The notes under the pieces were generated by a model that saw only the letters and a list, made by a program, of their open reading frames with translations, searched no databases and was not told the DNA's origin. The translations under genes were made by a program, and so were the position numbers. 64,000 bases of DNA, from positions 21,612,001-21,676,000 of the forward strand of contig JAIVEN010000010.1 of assembly GCA_026686845.1 (NCBI GenBank), given 5' to 3'. How positions within the stretch are numbered: position 1 is the first letter of the stretch; the number at the start of each line of letters is the position of its first letter. Shown one piece after another: positions 35,333 through 48,122 of this stretch. Source of the DNA: Adenanthera pavonina. Its lineage: Eukaryota; Streptophyta; Magnoliopsida; Fabales; Fabaceae.

Positions 35333-36729
35333 CAATAGATGTAGCTTATGCTATGAACACAAGGTATGCTCATCATTCAGAAATCCTTTACCTTTTGTAT
35401 TGCCTTAATCAATGTTATTGAGATAACTATATTCATCATTATCATATTTTACTTCTTCTTCACTATCACTGAAGTTAATACTTAAGGCACAATCTTCATC
35501 ACTATCACTCCTCATCTTTGACACAAACTTTTCAATTTGTACATAAGTCAAAAATGCAAAATAAGAAAAAAAGAATTAAAGGAAGATGAAGGAGAAGCCT
35601 ATTTGATTTTATTCCCTTGAAGAATTAGCAATTTCACTACAAAATTATCAAATAAATTAATCAAAAAGTTAGGAGTAGGCCATATTTAAAAAAAAAATCC
35701 CATCCTTCACCAATTATTAAACAATTATAATAACATACTTAACAGAAGAAAGATAAAAGCTTTGTATATATGTATAATTAATTTGAAAAGATTGGTTCAA
35801 ATCATAAGGTTGTTGATAAAAGATATATTGATGCAAAGATTATTCAAAAGTATATTGAACCAGTAGTTTATCTTCAAGTATTCATAAAAGTTTCAGTGAA
35901 TTGATGGTTGAAACATAAATTACAAGAAACTAAGAAGTAAAACCTACTATGGTGATAGACTACTATGGAAACCACCATCAGCTAGTTTGAATATAGCTAG
36001 AGCAACGTTATTTGCATTTAAAAAAAATTAACAGTTGACATTTTGATTTAAATTAAGAAGAGTTTGAATAATGAGAATTTCTTTAAAAAGGCAATGATTT
36101 CCTAAACTAGTTTTTAGCCTTAGATTTATTTGGTTGTTATCTTGTGTGTATTTAGCACTTGATTTGTACTAAAAGAAAAGTTACTTGTATTTTTACAGAT
36201 TTGATGTTGTTTAGTATAGCTAATCAAAAGCTAAGTTGTTAATGTCAAAGTATAGATTTTTACCACAATAGCTTGTTCACTATAGTCGATGAAGTCACTT
36301 TTGAATTGACAACAGTCTATCCATTAGGTTTTTTTTAGAAGTTGAAATTATTTATTTTTTAATTTAAGTATTTTAAATCTAACATTAATAAATAAATATT
36401 AATGATAATGTGTTAGCTATGGAGATTGTCTCATTAACATCCAAGATTGCCTTGTCAGCATTTTTCGATAGCTGAATTAACAGTGTGAGGGATATAGAAA
36501 TTTTTTTATTAATTTTTGAAGTTAAAGAATTACAAAGACACTTAATAAAGTTGAGGGACCAAATTGAATCTTAATACAAAGTTAAAGGACCAAAAGTAAA
36601 TTTTGCCAATCTAGGTTGCAATTTAATTTTGAATTTAAATTGGGTGATGTTAATTAGATATCAAATCAAATTATGAAATAAATTCAATCAAATAAATCAA
36701 ATGAAAATATATATTTTTATTTGATGATT
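35333..36729. other. Intergenic, nothing recognised
   Basis: AT-rich sequence with no supported ORF, RNA gene or repeat ends between the ACCAC and CCATA target duplications. Confidence 0.5.
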
Positions 36730-36734
36730 CCATA

Positions 36735-39634
36735 TGTAACACCTTAGGATTCTAGCCAAAAGAACCCTTAGATAATCTAGACAACATCTCGAAATAACTA
36801 GAAAATAAGAAGGGAAACATGGGTCTCACCATGATGTGAGCTCATGGCAAGGAGTATTTCTAAACAAAGGGAGAAAACAGATAGGGTAGATGGCGTTGCA
36901 ATACCAATGACAGCAATAACATCAAAAAATTACTGATGCACTTGATGAACTTCTGACACACACAACTCCTCACTTCGACCTCCGATTGACACGTTTCTAG
37001 AGCTTATAGGTCACTCTATTTCTTACCTAACTACAAGTACAAATTATGACTTAAAATATCTTCATATAGAGATTTTGGACATTCAAAACTAAAGTGATCA
37101 TTTTTTAACCAATTCCAAAACCCTCACACTCCAATCCTTAACCTCCAAAACCTCTTTTACAAGTCCCAATTGATTCAAAGACCATATCCAAGAGGATGCT
37201 ACCCCAAAGAAACTATTCCTCTAGGTTTTGACCCCCTTGAACCCTATTTATACTAATAGGTTATATATCTATTTTTGCACAATGAGGACCCATCAATCCA
37301 ACGAAACTTGCAAACCAACCCAACATAACAAAGGAAAAGGAGACAACAAGTCCTCGGCCCCAAACACCAAGGTAATGATATTTGGACTCCAATAGTCATA
37401 TGTGGGATACATTTACTATGCAATAAATCACAAACACATTCATAGACCCAAATTCGACATAACCATCAATCCGTGAAGTACCAGGGAGTTTACATAAGTT
37501 ATACATCATAACAACTCATAAAACATAGGCATACAATCACGTTACACATAGAATCACATGATCACTACATTTGGCACTTTATTGAAGAAAACATCAAAAT
37601 ACAACAAGAGGGGTACACAACCGCAAAAGCCACAAGTATACTCTCGACCTCAACAAGTGCTAAGCTTCCTTAGCCTTCGCTCTGCTAGTACTAGATTTTT
37701 CATCTGGAATTGTTAGCCACTAGGTGAGACATATGTTCTAGTAACCAAGGATATTATAACATATACAAAACATGGTTCCAAAACAATATTTGAATGCAAG
37801 TTCTCATGATCAATGCAATATGAATGATATGCAGACATAATTTCCACCAATATATGGCTAAAACCATAGGCTAGCTACCGTGACAAGGTAACCTTGACCA
37901 ATGGTCCTCTTCTAATGACCTGTGACAGCTGATTCCATGGTCACCACCAAGCTCTCCTATTAATAGTCATGACTTGGCCAAAAGCCACCATACTAAAGAT
38001 TGAACCATAGTTCTACTTCCTTTGAATCACCTGAATTAATGACTATTTAAAGAAAGTACACCCTTAATCCATAGCTACTTGAGCCTCCTAGCCAAATGAT
38101 AACTATTTAGTGACTGGGATAACATAAACTACAACACTTAAACATAAGGCCTCATGTGCTATTTAGTCAATTAGCATAATACATGGTATTTAGAGTATCA
38201 TCACCCAATAACACCATAACTCAACAATATACAACTAATGACAATGTCTAATGCATGTTAACATATCTGCACATATTGTTCTCTATCATGTTAGCACATG
38301 TGATCATACATAAGTCATGGGGATACATACTATTTGTCAACATAGCAATATCCATCATGCCCACAAAGCCTTATATTTATCTCATGAATACTATAGCCAC
38401 GATCATTTTCATCATAATTTGAAGTAGAGTTAAGAAACTTACTAGTTGTGTAATCATGCATATCATGATATGAAAAGAGCCAAACATAATCTATGTCAGG
38501 TGCATATCATGATATGAAAAGAGCTAAACATATATGATTAATTATAAAACAAAAGAATTACACCCTAGTTACCTCAAACTATCTAAACTCACACACCTCG
38601 GTAGGCTGATGAAGATCAACTACAACATACAAAAGGGATGCAAGAACAAGTCACCACATTGTATCATACCAATGCATAAGTCAATCCATACAATAACCTC
38701 ATTAGCACCCCCTTCTAATTCAACTAATTTTTTAGATATCCAAGGGACCCAACACTTTTTATAGTGAGATAGTCACTTACCAACAACCTTAATGCTTCAT
38801 AAAAATGCCACAAAGTTAAGAAATCTCAAATGAGTAAGCTTACAACCCATATATTACCAAATATTCATTATGAACAAGGACAATCACCCTCCGGTGAACA
38901 CTACTCAATAACCTAACTCAAAACCAACAAAAACAAGGCACCCATAATCAAATCCATATACCAAAATACCCAAAACAACTCATGACACCAAATTTGATTC
39001 ATACAATCTCGAATATCAAGAAGAACACAGAACAGGAAGCTAGGGTTTTGAAAAAACACCACTTAACCACTGAAAAACCATCACCTAAAGTTTGAAAACA
39101 CCCCATAACATATGTTTGAAGCATTTAAATGCAATTTAATCAATGAAAATTCAATCAAATTGGAATCCCAAGCTATACCTAAAAAGAACCACCATAAACT
39201 ATGAAGAAAATAGAGAGAAGATGATGAAGATTCACTTACTTACAAGATTTAAGATTCTATAAGGTCAAACTCGTGTCCCTCATCATCAAAAAATTGAAAC
39301 CCTAGCAGAACCACCAATTTTCCTTCATTTCTGATTATTCCATTGAGTCCTAATTTGTTCTGATTTATATAAAATCCGCAATTGGTACCACAACGCAGAG
39401 TAGGCTTTCCATGGCATGGGTCCATAATGTCTCGATCCAAGTCCAATTTGGCAATTCCTGTTGTGGCTCCACTAAAGCTCGCTGCAGCATGAGAGAATTC
39501 TGCCACCTCCATTCTACTTGCTGATTTTTTTATCATCCTTCTAGTCTTGACTTCTCTAGTCCTATAAAATTCCAGCAATATCCTTCTCGTTAGTTTGATA
39601 ACACATATGGAATGACATAATTAGGGTCTTTACA
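36735..39634 (-). mobile_element. Solo LTR of family T
   Basis: On the minus strand it runs from TGTAAAGACCCTAATTATG to CCTAAGGTGTTACA, 2,900 bp, with a perfect 5-bp duplication CCATA (36730-36734 and 39635-39639). It is diverged from the full-length element but clearly homologous along its length, and closest to the old copy at 15573-23750. It carries the TATA-like box (39362-39375), the twin palindromes (38459-38472 and 38503-38516) and the two-part hairpin (38016-38057). Open frames within it, such as 39249-39578 minus, are LTR sequence. Confidence 0.88.
38016..38057 (-). other. Conserved two-part hairpin, solo LTR copy
   Basis: On the minus strand the outer arms CTTTCTTT / AAAGGAAG and inner arms GTCATT / GGTGAT enclose AATTCA. 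The outer stem extends by TA/TA to ten pairs. Compared with 17085-17126, a C-G pair has become T-A in each stem. Confidence 0.6.
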
Positions 39635-40199
39635 CCATATACCTTCATATTTTTCTTGGGTGTTTATATACTCAGATTGAAATTTAAATATACAAATTTA
39701 AATATGTGAAAACTCCTGAAATCGAGGTGGTTAGATGTTTAATTATTATTATTAACTAATATCTTTAAATTTAATTTAATTTTCATTAAACATTATATAT
39801 ATATAGCTACAAAAATTCCCAAAATCAAGGGAGTATCATAAAGTTTATTGCATGCAAGGGATGACTTAGATTGCATGCACTTACTTAATTTGTGGTGGAA
39901 AAAAGATTATGATCTTTATAGTTTGAAGTTTGAAAAATACCATATGGAAATAAAATCAATGAAACTGTTGGGTTGGGTATAAGTCCTAATATAAGCTCTA
40001 GTCCCTGGCTGTACCATATCTCCAAACTTCATTGACATGTAACAAAATAAACTAAGTTAGCACAATTAGAATAAAGTAAGATAAAAGGTGTGTTGATTCA
40101 ATTAAGTTTCAGAATTTTCAGTCCAAATTTTACTAATGAAATGATCTTTATTGTCAAGTTTGATCATTCGCTCACTGTCACGCTACATAATCTATTTAA

Positions 40200-40559
40200 T
40201 TAAGTGGATTGGCATCGTTTTGAATTGTAATTGAGGAAGCACACATAGCAGAGCATAACAGCAAAAGCAGCAATGAGCTTGAAGAAATACCAAATCCCAG
40301 TGAAGGCTTTGATAGAAAACCCAGTCCAAATCTTCTTACAAGATGGGCTTAGAATAATGTAAAGCCCCTTGATGAACAAAAAACACCAAGAGAAGCTCAG
40401 AGTGAGAGTAGCCCTAAGATGCCCAAATCCCCAAACATAGACCACAGGCCAAGACAAATATATGTGGAGCAAAAATACTCCCACACACATGTAGGCTAGA
40501 GGGTTCAGTATGTTCCGAGCCTTCCACACATTTGCTTCTATTTCGAAAAGCATGAGCAT
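40200..40559 (-). CDS. Unrecognised hydrophobic ORF, doubtful gene
   Basis: A 119-codon frame with an ATG start (MLMLFEIEANV). It has three or four hydrophobic segments (around LAYMCVGVFLLHIYL, FSWCFLFIKGLYIIL and FFKLIAAFAVMLCYVCFL), suggesting a membrane protein or a fragment of one. I do not recognise the family. It lies between a solo LTR and the copia element, with no visible promoter or neighbouring exon. It may be a gene relic or chance AT-rich coding of hydrophobic residues. Confidence 0.25.
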   Translation of the reverse strand: MLMLFEIEANVWKARNILNPLAYMCVGVFLLHIYLSWPVVYVWGFGHLRATLTLSFSWCFLFIKGLYIILSPSCKKIWTGFSIKAFTGIWYFFKLIAAFAVMLCYVCFLNYNSKRCQST

Positions 40560-40613
40560 AATAGTCTATCATAACACATTGAGATGTCGCAATATTTTCT
40601 AACAATCATAATA

Positions 40614-41301
40614 TGTTAGTATTTATGGTTTCAAATAAAATAATTTTATATAAATGCTATCATTTGGTTTTGGAATTCAACGAATTTGTATTTTTTCTAT
40701 ATGGTTTGATACAAGGAATTATAGTCAATTAATATCCTTATAAAAATATAGATAAATCTAACTCTTGGGTTCATGAAACTTCCTCTTGCTTTCATACACC
40801 TTTCATTGTTCTTAACTCTTGGGTTATAATATCTATTTAATGAATATATATATAATTACTTAACTCTTGGGTTTTGTAACTCTTGGGTTATAATATTTAT
40901 TCAATGAATATATATAATACTTAACTCTTGGATTCTGTAACTCTTGGGTTATAATATCTATTCAATGAATATATATAATTAGCAATGAAGAGACATGACT
41001 AGGGTCTATAAATATACCTCAAGGTCTTACAAGTGAGGCATGCAAAAAAGAACCCAGTTTGGCTTAAGGGAGCAAGCCAATCACTTGTAGAAATTTTTCT
41101 ACAGAAAATACAGGAGTTGTTGTTCAATAGTGAAAGGAATTTTTTAGTTCAAATAACAAAGCTGTTAATTACAAGAAGTGACTCACAATATGGCAGGTAA
41201 CAAATTTTTAATACACAGTTCTGATATGATATAGAAGAAATATTATTGGTATTATATGTTGATATACTTTCAATATTATTTATAGTCTAATGAATCTTAC
41301 A
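40614..41301 (+). repeat. 5' LTR of the copia element
   Basis: 688 bp. Between about 40795 and 40985 it contains roughly two and a half tandem units of about 60 bp with the core TAACTCTTGGGTTCTGTAAC and a tail ATTCAATGAATATATATAAT. The 3' LTR has two units. Confidence 0.88.
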
Positions 41302-41389
41302 AAATACAAAGTGATTTGTGCCTCTGCTTAATTATATATGGATTTCTTGATTTATTTGATAGTGTATATGATTAGTTTATTGTATTGGT

Positions 41390-41520
41390 TGCAAAATCCC
41401 CAACGGATAATGCAAATTGAATGATATTTTGTTATTTTATATGCTTGCAAAATCCCCAACGGGTAATGCAATATTATTTTTTATACTATGTCTTTGCAAA
41501 ATCCCAAACGGGTAATGCAA
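41390..41520 (+). repeat. Three direct repeats in the copia leader
   Basis: A 26-base motif beginning TTGCAAAATCCCCAACGG and ending TAATGCAA occurs at 41390-41415, 41446-41471 and 41495-41520, just before the gag start at 41546. Spacer sequences differ. Confidence 0.85.
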
Positions 41521-41545
41521 TTTGTAACAATTATTATTGTTCAAT

Positions 41546-44500
41546 ATGACAGTTTCTTTTCCTACTCCTAGTGGTGATTCTGTTTTTGTTGATATCCTTA
41601 AATCTGAAGTTCTTGATGGAACTAATTATATTGATTGGAAGCAAAGGGTTGATATGCTTCCGGGATTTTATGGGTATAAGGATATTATAAATGGTGATAT
41701 GCCTCCTAAAGAAGACCTTGCTTCATATAAAAATTGGAAGCTTGCTAATGACATTTCCAAATCTTATGTTCTTAATGGTCTTACCAAAACTCTTCGTATG
41801 ACTTATTTTCATAATGAAACCACAAAAGAAATTTTGGCTAAGTTGGAAGCAAAGTTTGGCAAGAAGTCTTATTCTCATATTAATAATTTATGGAAGAGGT
41901 TTTCTAGAGCTAAGTGTGAGGAAAGAGTTGATGTTAGATAGCACAATAATGATATGGTGGCTATGGCAAATGAACTAGTGTTTCATGGAAGATCTTTTGA
42001 TGAAAAGACTAAAGTATCTACCATTATTAGTTCTTCACTTGAATCTTACAAGTACATAGATGATTTTTACACTTTGGCTGAATCTGATTGGGGAATTGAG
42101 GATCTTATAAATAAGATTGATTATCAAGAAGATAGGAAGGCTGAAAAAGCTATGGGAAAAATTGAAATTATCAATCTATCTGCTAGTAATATGAAGTTGA
42201 AAGCAAAACAGAAAGTAATTTTTAAGAAAAAGGGTAAGCAGAATTGGTTCCAACAGAATCAAGGGCAAATTCAGAATAATCGTCATTTTAATCAAAGGGT
42301 TGAAGTTAAAGCTGAACAAAGGCTTTGTTCCTTTTGTCAAAGGCTTGGTCATATGAGAAAGGATTGTAAGGCTTTTAAGAACTGGCAAAATCAAAAGCAT
42401 ACTAAACTTGGTGAGTTGTATCTTTTTGAATCATGTTTTCTTTATATAACACCTTTAAGTTAGTGGGCTGACTCTACAGCAATGGTTCATGCATCAAATG
42501 ATCGGAAGGGGTTCAAGGAAATAAAAGAAATTGAAGATGTAGAAAGTTTCATTTTTATGGTTAATGATGACAAAGCAACAATTAAAGGAGTTGGGAATTA
42601 CCAGTTGAAGCTAGAAAATAATAAAGTTTTTGTTTTAGAGAATTGTCTTTATGTTCCTTCCATGAGGAGATGTTTATTATCAGTATCTTGTTTAGATAAA
42701 CTTGGGTTTTCCTTTTATTTTGGAAATGGGAAGTTTTTGATGTATAAGAATAATAAAGTCATTTAAAAGGTTCCAAGAACTCTGATATGTATCAAATTCA
42801 ATTATATGAAGATCTGGTTTGTGAAGTTAGAGAATTTGCTAATGGTCATTCAAATGAATTTTATTTGTGGCATCTTCGTCTTTGTCATATTAGTAAAGAA
42901 TGAGTTGGAAAATTGATTAAAGAAGGCTTGCTTGAAATCAAAGATCCTAAGGAATTTTCTATATGCGAATGTTGTTTGTATGGGAAAATGACCAAATTAC
43001 CATTTCCTTCAAAAGTCCAGAGAAGTGAGGATGTCTTAGATCTTATTCATTCCTATATTTGTGGCCCATTGAGTGTGCAGACTCGGAATCATTATCAATA
43101 TTTTATCACCTTTATTGATGATTATTCCCAATATGGGAGAATTTACTTGTTGAATAAGAAATCTGAAGCTTTTGAAGTTTTCAAGAGCTTTAAACTGGAG
43201 GTTGAAAATGTAACTGAGAGGAAGATTAAATCATTCCATTCAGATCATGGCGGAGAGTATTGTTTTGATTTATTTTCTGAATTTTGCAAAGAAAATGGGA
43301 TTGTACATTTAGTTAGTATGCCTCGAACCCCGGAACAAAATGAAGTTGCTGAAAGGCATAATAGAACCCTTTTAAATATGGTGAGATCTATGTTGGCTCT
43401 TGAAAATTTACCTACTTCTATCTGGGGTGATGCACTTCTTATTGCTGTTCATATTCTTAACAGAATTCCTTCTAAATCTATTAGTAGGACTCCTTATGAG
43501 CTTTGGTGTGGTAAAAAGCCTGCATTGAATTACATGAAGGTATGGGGTTGTGTTACTCATGTTCTTATTCCTGATCCTGGTAGAGATAAGTTGAAGTCTA
43601 GAACCAAAAGATGCTTGTTTATTGGGTATCTTCAACACTCAAAGGGGTACAAATTATTTGATCCAGTGGACAAGGTTGTGATAGAAAGCAGACACGTGAA
43701 GTTTTTGGAAGATATATTTGACTATGATAATTATCTTGGAGAAAAACTCAATCTTCAGGAAGTTACTGAATCTTTGCCATTTGAGACTACATCTACTAAA
43801 TTTGGTCAACCTGAAATTGTTCCCCGGAAAAAAAAAGAGATTCCTGAACCTACAAGAAGAGGAGTTAGAGAGCGAAAACCCAACTCATTTATATCATCTT
43901 CTGATTTTTATATATTTGTTGGAGAAACTTTTGAACAAATTAGGCTTAATGAGGATATTTCTGATCCTAAATCTTATGAAAAAGCAGTTTCTAATATTGA
44001 TATTGACAAGTGGAGATTGGCAATGTAAGATGAAATTTATTCCATGCATAAAAATAAGGTTTGGAGACTTGTTGATCGACCTGAATCTGTTAAGCCTGTT
44101 AAATGCAAATGGGTTTATATAAGGAAGAAGAATGCAGAAGGAAAGGTGGAACGGTTCAAAGCTAGACTAGTGGCAAAAGGATTTATTCAGCAGTATGGAA
44201 TTGATTATGAAGACATATTTTCTCCAGTGACTAGAATTCAGTCTATTAGGGCCATTTTGTCTTTGGTGGCCTACTATGACTATGAACTATTTCAGATGGA
44301 CATGAAAACGGCTTTTCTGAACGGAGATCTAGATGAAAAAATATTTATGGAATGACCATTGGGTTTTATTGATCAAGGAAATGAAAGTAAACTTTGTAAA
44401 CTCACAAAATCAATCTATGGTTTGAAGCAAGCATCTAGGCAATGGAACATCAAATTTCATGAAGCTGTTGTACTATATGGCTTTGAACAAAATCCAAAAG

Positions 44501-45525
44501 AGTTTTGTGTATATGTCAAGTCAGTGGGAGCTAAAATTGCTTTTCTTATTTTGTATGTTGATGACATATTATTAGCTGGCAATGATGTGGCTTTTTTCAT
44601 GGAAATCAAAGCATGGTTGTTTCATTCATTTGAAATGAAGGATCTTGGTGAAGCTTCATATATTCTTGGAATCAAAATCATTAGGGATAGAGCCTTGAGG
44701 AAGCTAAGTTTGTCACAGGAGAAATATATTGATACACTTCTTAAACGATTCAAGATGGATTATTGTTCAGAAGGAATGGTTCCATTTCATGGATCAAAGA
44801 AATTGAGTAAAGTAGATTGTCCTAAATCATCTTTTGCTAAACTAGATGAGTCACAATTTCTTATGCTTTTGCTGTGGGCAGTCTCATGTATGCCTTAATG
44901 TGCCCAAGGCCAGATCTTTCTTATTCTGTTGGAATACTCAGTAAGTTTCAGTCTAATCTTGGAAGGGCTCATTGGGAGGAAGTTAAACGAGTGTTTCGTT
45001 ATTTGAAACGTACAAAATCCTATGCTTTAACTTATCAAGCGAATGAGCTAGAACTTATTGGTTATTCTGATTTTGATTTTGAAGGCTGTTTGGATACTAG
45101 AAAATCAACTTCTGGTTTGTTTTCATGTTTGGAGGTGGTGCAATTTCATGGAAAAGCAAAAACCAAGATTGTGTTGCCCAGTCCACTATGGAAGCTGAAT
45201 ATGTGGCAATTAATTTGGCTACTAAAGAAGTTGTTTTTCTGAGAAATTTTTTTCCAGCATCTTATGGCGGTACTGTGTGAAGCAACCTGTTATAGTATTT
45301 TGTGATAATACTTCAGCTATTGCTATTTCAAAGAATCCTAGATGCCACTCCAAAGCTAAGCATATTGAAGGCAAGTACCATTATGTCAAAGATATGCTCG
45401 AGAAGTAAGAAGTCATTGTTGAAAAAGTTGATTCCTTGAATAACTTGGCAGATCCATTCACTAAGAATCTTGCTATATCTATATTTAGTAATCATGTTCA
45501 GAATATGGGATTAGCTCTTGTTTAA
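41546..45525 (+). pseudogene. gag-pol polyprotein of the copia element, broken
   Basis: It starts at ATG 41546 (MTVSFPTPSGD). The gag part has a zinc knuckle CSFCQRLGHMRKDC (42325-42366). The protease motif is DSTA (42470) where DSGA is usual. The integrase has lost its first catalytic Asp (HSYICGP; Tyr codon at 43054), while SDHGGEY and NEVAERHN keep the other two acidic residues. Reverse transcriptase keeps YVDDIL (44554), and RNase H is recognisable at GYSDFDF and, in another frame, STMEAEY. Stops are at 41939, 42461, 42764, 42901, 44026, 44353 and near 45406. Frames change near 42770, 44860 and 45130. The last recognisable residues end at TAA 45523-45525. Confidence 0.9.
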
Positions 45526-46024
45526 ATTCTAATAAGAATGAAAAATGTTGTTTTTGGCATATTGTTGATTATTGAATTTAATTCATATGTGAATGTATGA
45601 TCTAATTAGTCATTATATGATGATGTTGAGTACTCAATGGTAATGCCCTGGAATCTAACTATCCTATTAGGTATGCATTTGAGAGTTTATATAGGAAGGC
45701 CTTAATACGAGGTAAGAGTTGGATTCAAATTGTTCATGCCTATGGACTATTTAGGGCACATTTTCCTTAGTGGTTAATACTCAAACTGGTAAAGAACCTT
45801 GCCTGGGTTCCTATGTTTTGAGTATGATATGAACAGTAGACTTTTGGACCAAATTATATTTTTTGTTGGTTTTCCAGTCTTTTATCAGAAGATATATATA
45901 TTATGTAGACCCGGGTCAACTACATATATATATATATATATATTTTTTTTGATATTATGTTTTACCTATTATGATGACATAACTAATTTTATTTTCTAAA
46001 ATTATTTGAAACCAAGTGGAAGAT
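45526..46024 (+). other. 3' untranslated part and PPT of the copia element
   Basis: Non-coding, with a (TA)n run at about 45920-45942. It ends in the purine-rich ACCAAGTGGAAGAT (46011-46024) directly before the 3' LTR, a typical copia polypurine tract. Confidence 0.75.
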
Positions 46025-46658
46025 TGTTAGTATTTATGGTTTCAAATAATATAATTTTATATAAATGCTATCATTTGGTTTTGGAATTCAATGAATTTGT
46101 ATTTTTTTCTATATGATCTGATACAAGGAATTATAGTCAATTAATATCCTGGTAAAGAGGTAGATAAATCTGACTTTTGGGTTCATGAAACTTCTTTTTG
46201 CTTTCATATACTTTTAATTGTTCTTAACTCTTAGGTTCTGTAACTCTTGTGTTATAATATCTATTCAATGAATATATATAACACTTAACTCTTAGGTTCT
46301 GTAACTCTTGAGTTATAATATCTATTTAATAAATATATATAATTAGCAATGAATAGACATGACTAGAATCCATAAATATACCTCAAGGTCTTACAAGTGA
46401 GGCATGCAAAAAAGAACCCAGTTTGGCTTAAGGGAGCAAGCCAATCACTTGTAGAAATTTTTCTACAGAAAATACAGAAGTTGTTGTTTAATAGTAAAAT
46501 GAATTTCAAATAACAAAGCTGTTAATTACAAAAAGTGACTCACAATATGGTAGGTAGCAAATTTTTAGTACATAGTTCTGATATGATATACAAGAAATAT
46601 TATTAGTATAATATATTGGTATATTGTCAATATTATTTATAGTCTACTGAATCTTACA
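46025..46658 (+). repeat. 3' LTR of the copia element
   Basis: 634 bp, 54 bp shorter than the 5' LTR. The difference is about one unit of the internal tandem repeat. Confidence 0.88.
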
Positions 46659-46663
46659 TAATA

Positions 46664-47861
46664 AACATAAGAATTTAGTAAACTAAACAAAATCCATAAT
46701 TTTCTTAAAAGAATAATTATATTAACTACCTTCTCTCTCTTTTTTTTCCTTGCACCTTTCTTGTGATGATATTTTATTGTTTTCACTGGTGTGTGCAGTG
46801 ATTTATAAAAATAACTCTTTATTTATAAGCATCTTAACTTGCTCTATAAATATCCTATTAATTCTTTCTTGTCCCTTAAGTTAGTCTTTCTTATCCCTTA
46901 AACATAATTCTTTTTCATTTATATTAGTTCTTAGTTATCCCTTTAAGTAGTTCTCTCTGTTGACCTCATTGCTTGGGTTGCCATTTCTAGAATGCTTCTT
47001 GTTAATTTTATTTTCATGATTTACCACATGAGTGTCATGTGACTTATTATTTCCAAATCTAGTATAATTATATAATTTTTATTTTACATTTTAATTTGTT
47101 TACTTAATATTACTATTGTTTCCTTAATAATTTTATGAAGTGTGATATCATAAAATTTATAAATTTTTTGGTACAAAAAGGATGTGACATTTCCCCACTT
47201 CAAATTCAATCAATTATTATTTTTTTAATGAAATCTGGATATATATATATATTATTTTAGAAGACATACAACCTCATATTTTTTAATGACTCAAACAATG
47301 ATTAGAAGTCTAAACTTGATTTAAGATATTAGACAATTTTCAATCTCAGCCAGTCCTGGTTTTTTAAATAAGTTTTTTTTTTAATTTTTATCTAGCTTGA
47401 AAATGTTTGATAGTTGGATTTGAACACTTAAAAAAAAGCATCAAAATTATCAAGTTAATAGTAATACCTTTAAAATCTTACTAAAATAAAGTAAAATTTG
47501 CACCCATCATTTATCTATTTTGAAAAGTGTTGAATTAATGAAATTTGTTTTTTATAATTTTATCAAAATAATTTTAAATATTTCAGGCAAAATACATCTG
47601 ACCCAAATAATACTATCGCTTATGATGCACACATATTTATATTAATTTTTTAAATTTAAATAACACGAACTATTTCTATTTTTAACCCCCAAAAAATATA
47701 GTTGAACTTTAGCTTCCTACCCAAAAAATTCTTCATCCTACCCTAATAAACAGCATGCCACGTCAGACGTGCTGACATGGCGGACCATCAATCAAAATTA
47801 GATAGGCAAATCCAGGCCACTGCGCTAGCGAGATACTTTGTGTTGCGCCAACCACAGGGAC
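46664..47861 (+). promoter_or_regulatory. Upstream region of the lysyl-tRNA synthetase gene
   Basis: 1.2 kb of AT-rich sequence between the copia element and the start codon. No TATA box stands out from the many TATA runs. At 47757-47781, about 80 bp before the ATG, lies an imperfect palindrome GCCACGTCAG-ACGTG-CTGACATGGC with two ACGT cores, the kind of sequence bound by plant bZIP factors. It could equally be the relic of a MITE end. The transcription start is not determined. Confidence 0.4.
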
Positions 47862-48122
47862 ATGGAGGCGCTGAGGCTATGGACCCTACACTCGCAGCCA
47901 CTGAAGCACCTCTTACACTTCGCCGCCTCCTCCTCCTCCACCACCACCATTAGGCGGACGCCTTCTAGGGTGGTTCTTTGCTGCTGTTCTTCTTCTTCCG
48001 TCACCACCTCCGGCAATGTCGACCAAGGCGCTCCCAAGGTCGCCGGTCGTAACCGCCGGTCTTCATCTTCTTCGTCTTCCACTTCCGACAGAGATGCCAT
48101 TCGAGCCATTCGCTTAAGGAAG
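47862..48122 (+). CDS. OVA5: Lysyl-tRNA synthetase exon 1
   Basis: Codes for residues 1-87, phase 0 at the end (AAG, then donor GTACGG). It contains the predicted transit peptide with runs of Ser and Thr, and ends with the conserved RAIRLRK helix. Confidence 0.88.

Larger units (their letters stand above)
40614..46658 (+). mobile_element. Complete, decayed Ty1/copia retrotransposon
   Basis: A 6,045-bp element flanked by the 5-bp duplication TAATA (40609-40613 and 46659-46663). Its LTRs begin TGTTAGTATTTATGG and end AATCTTACA. The internal order is gag, protease, integrase, reverse transcriptase, RNase H, which defines Ty1/copia. The LTRs differ clearly more than those of the family T element, so it is an older insertion. 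No standard primer site is recognised after the 5' LTR (the sequence there is AAATACAAAGTGATTTG). The coding region has several stops and at least three frame changes. Confidence 0.92.

Noticed and set aside
41390..41520. CRISPR-like array (three spaced repeats)
   Set aside because: Only three imperfect units of uneven spacing in the leader of a plant retrotransposon. No such system exists in this setting.
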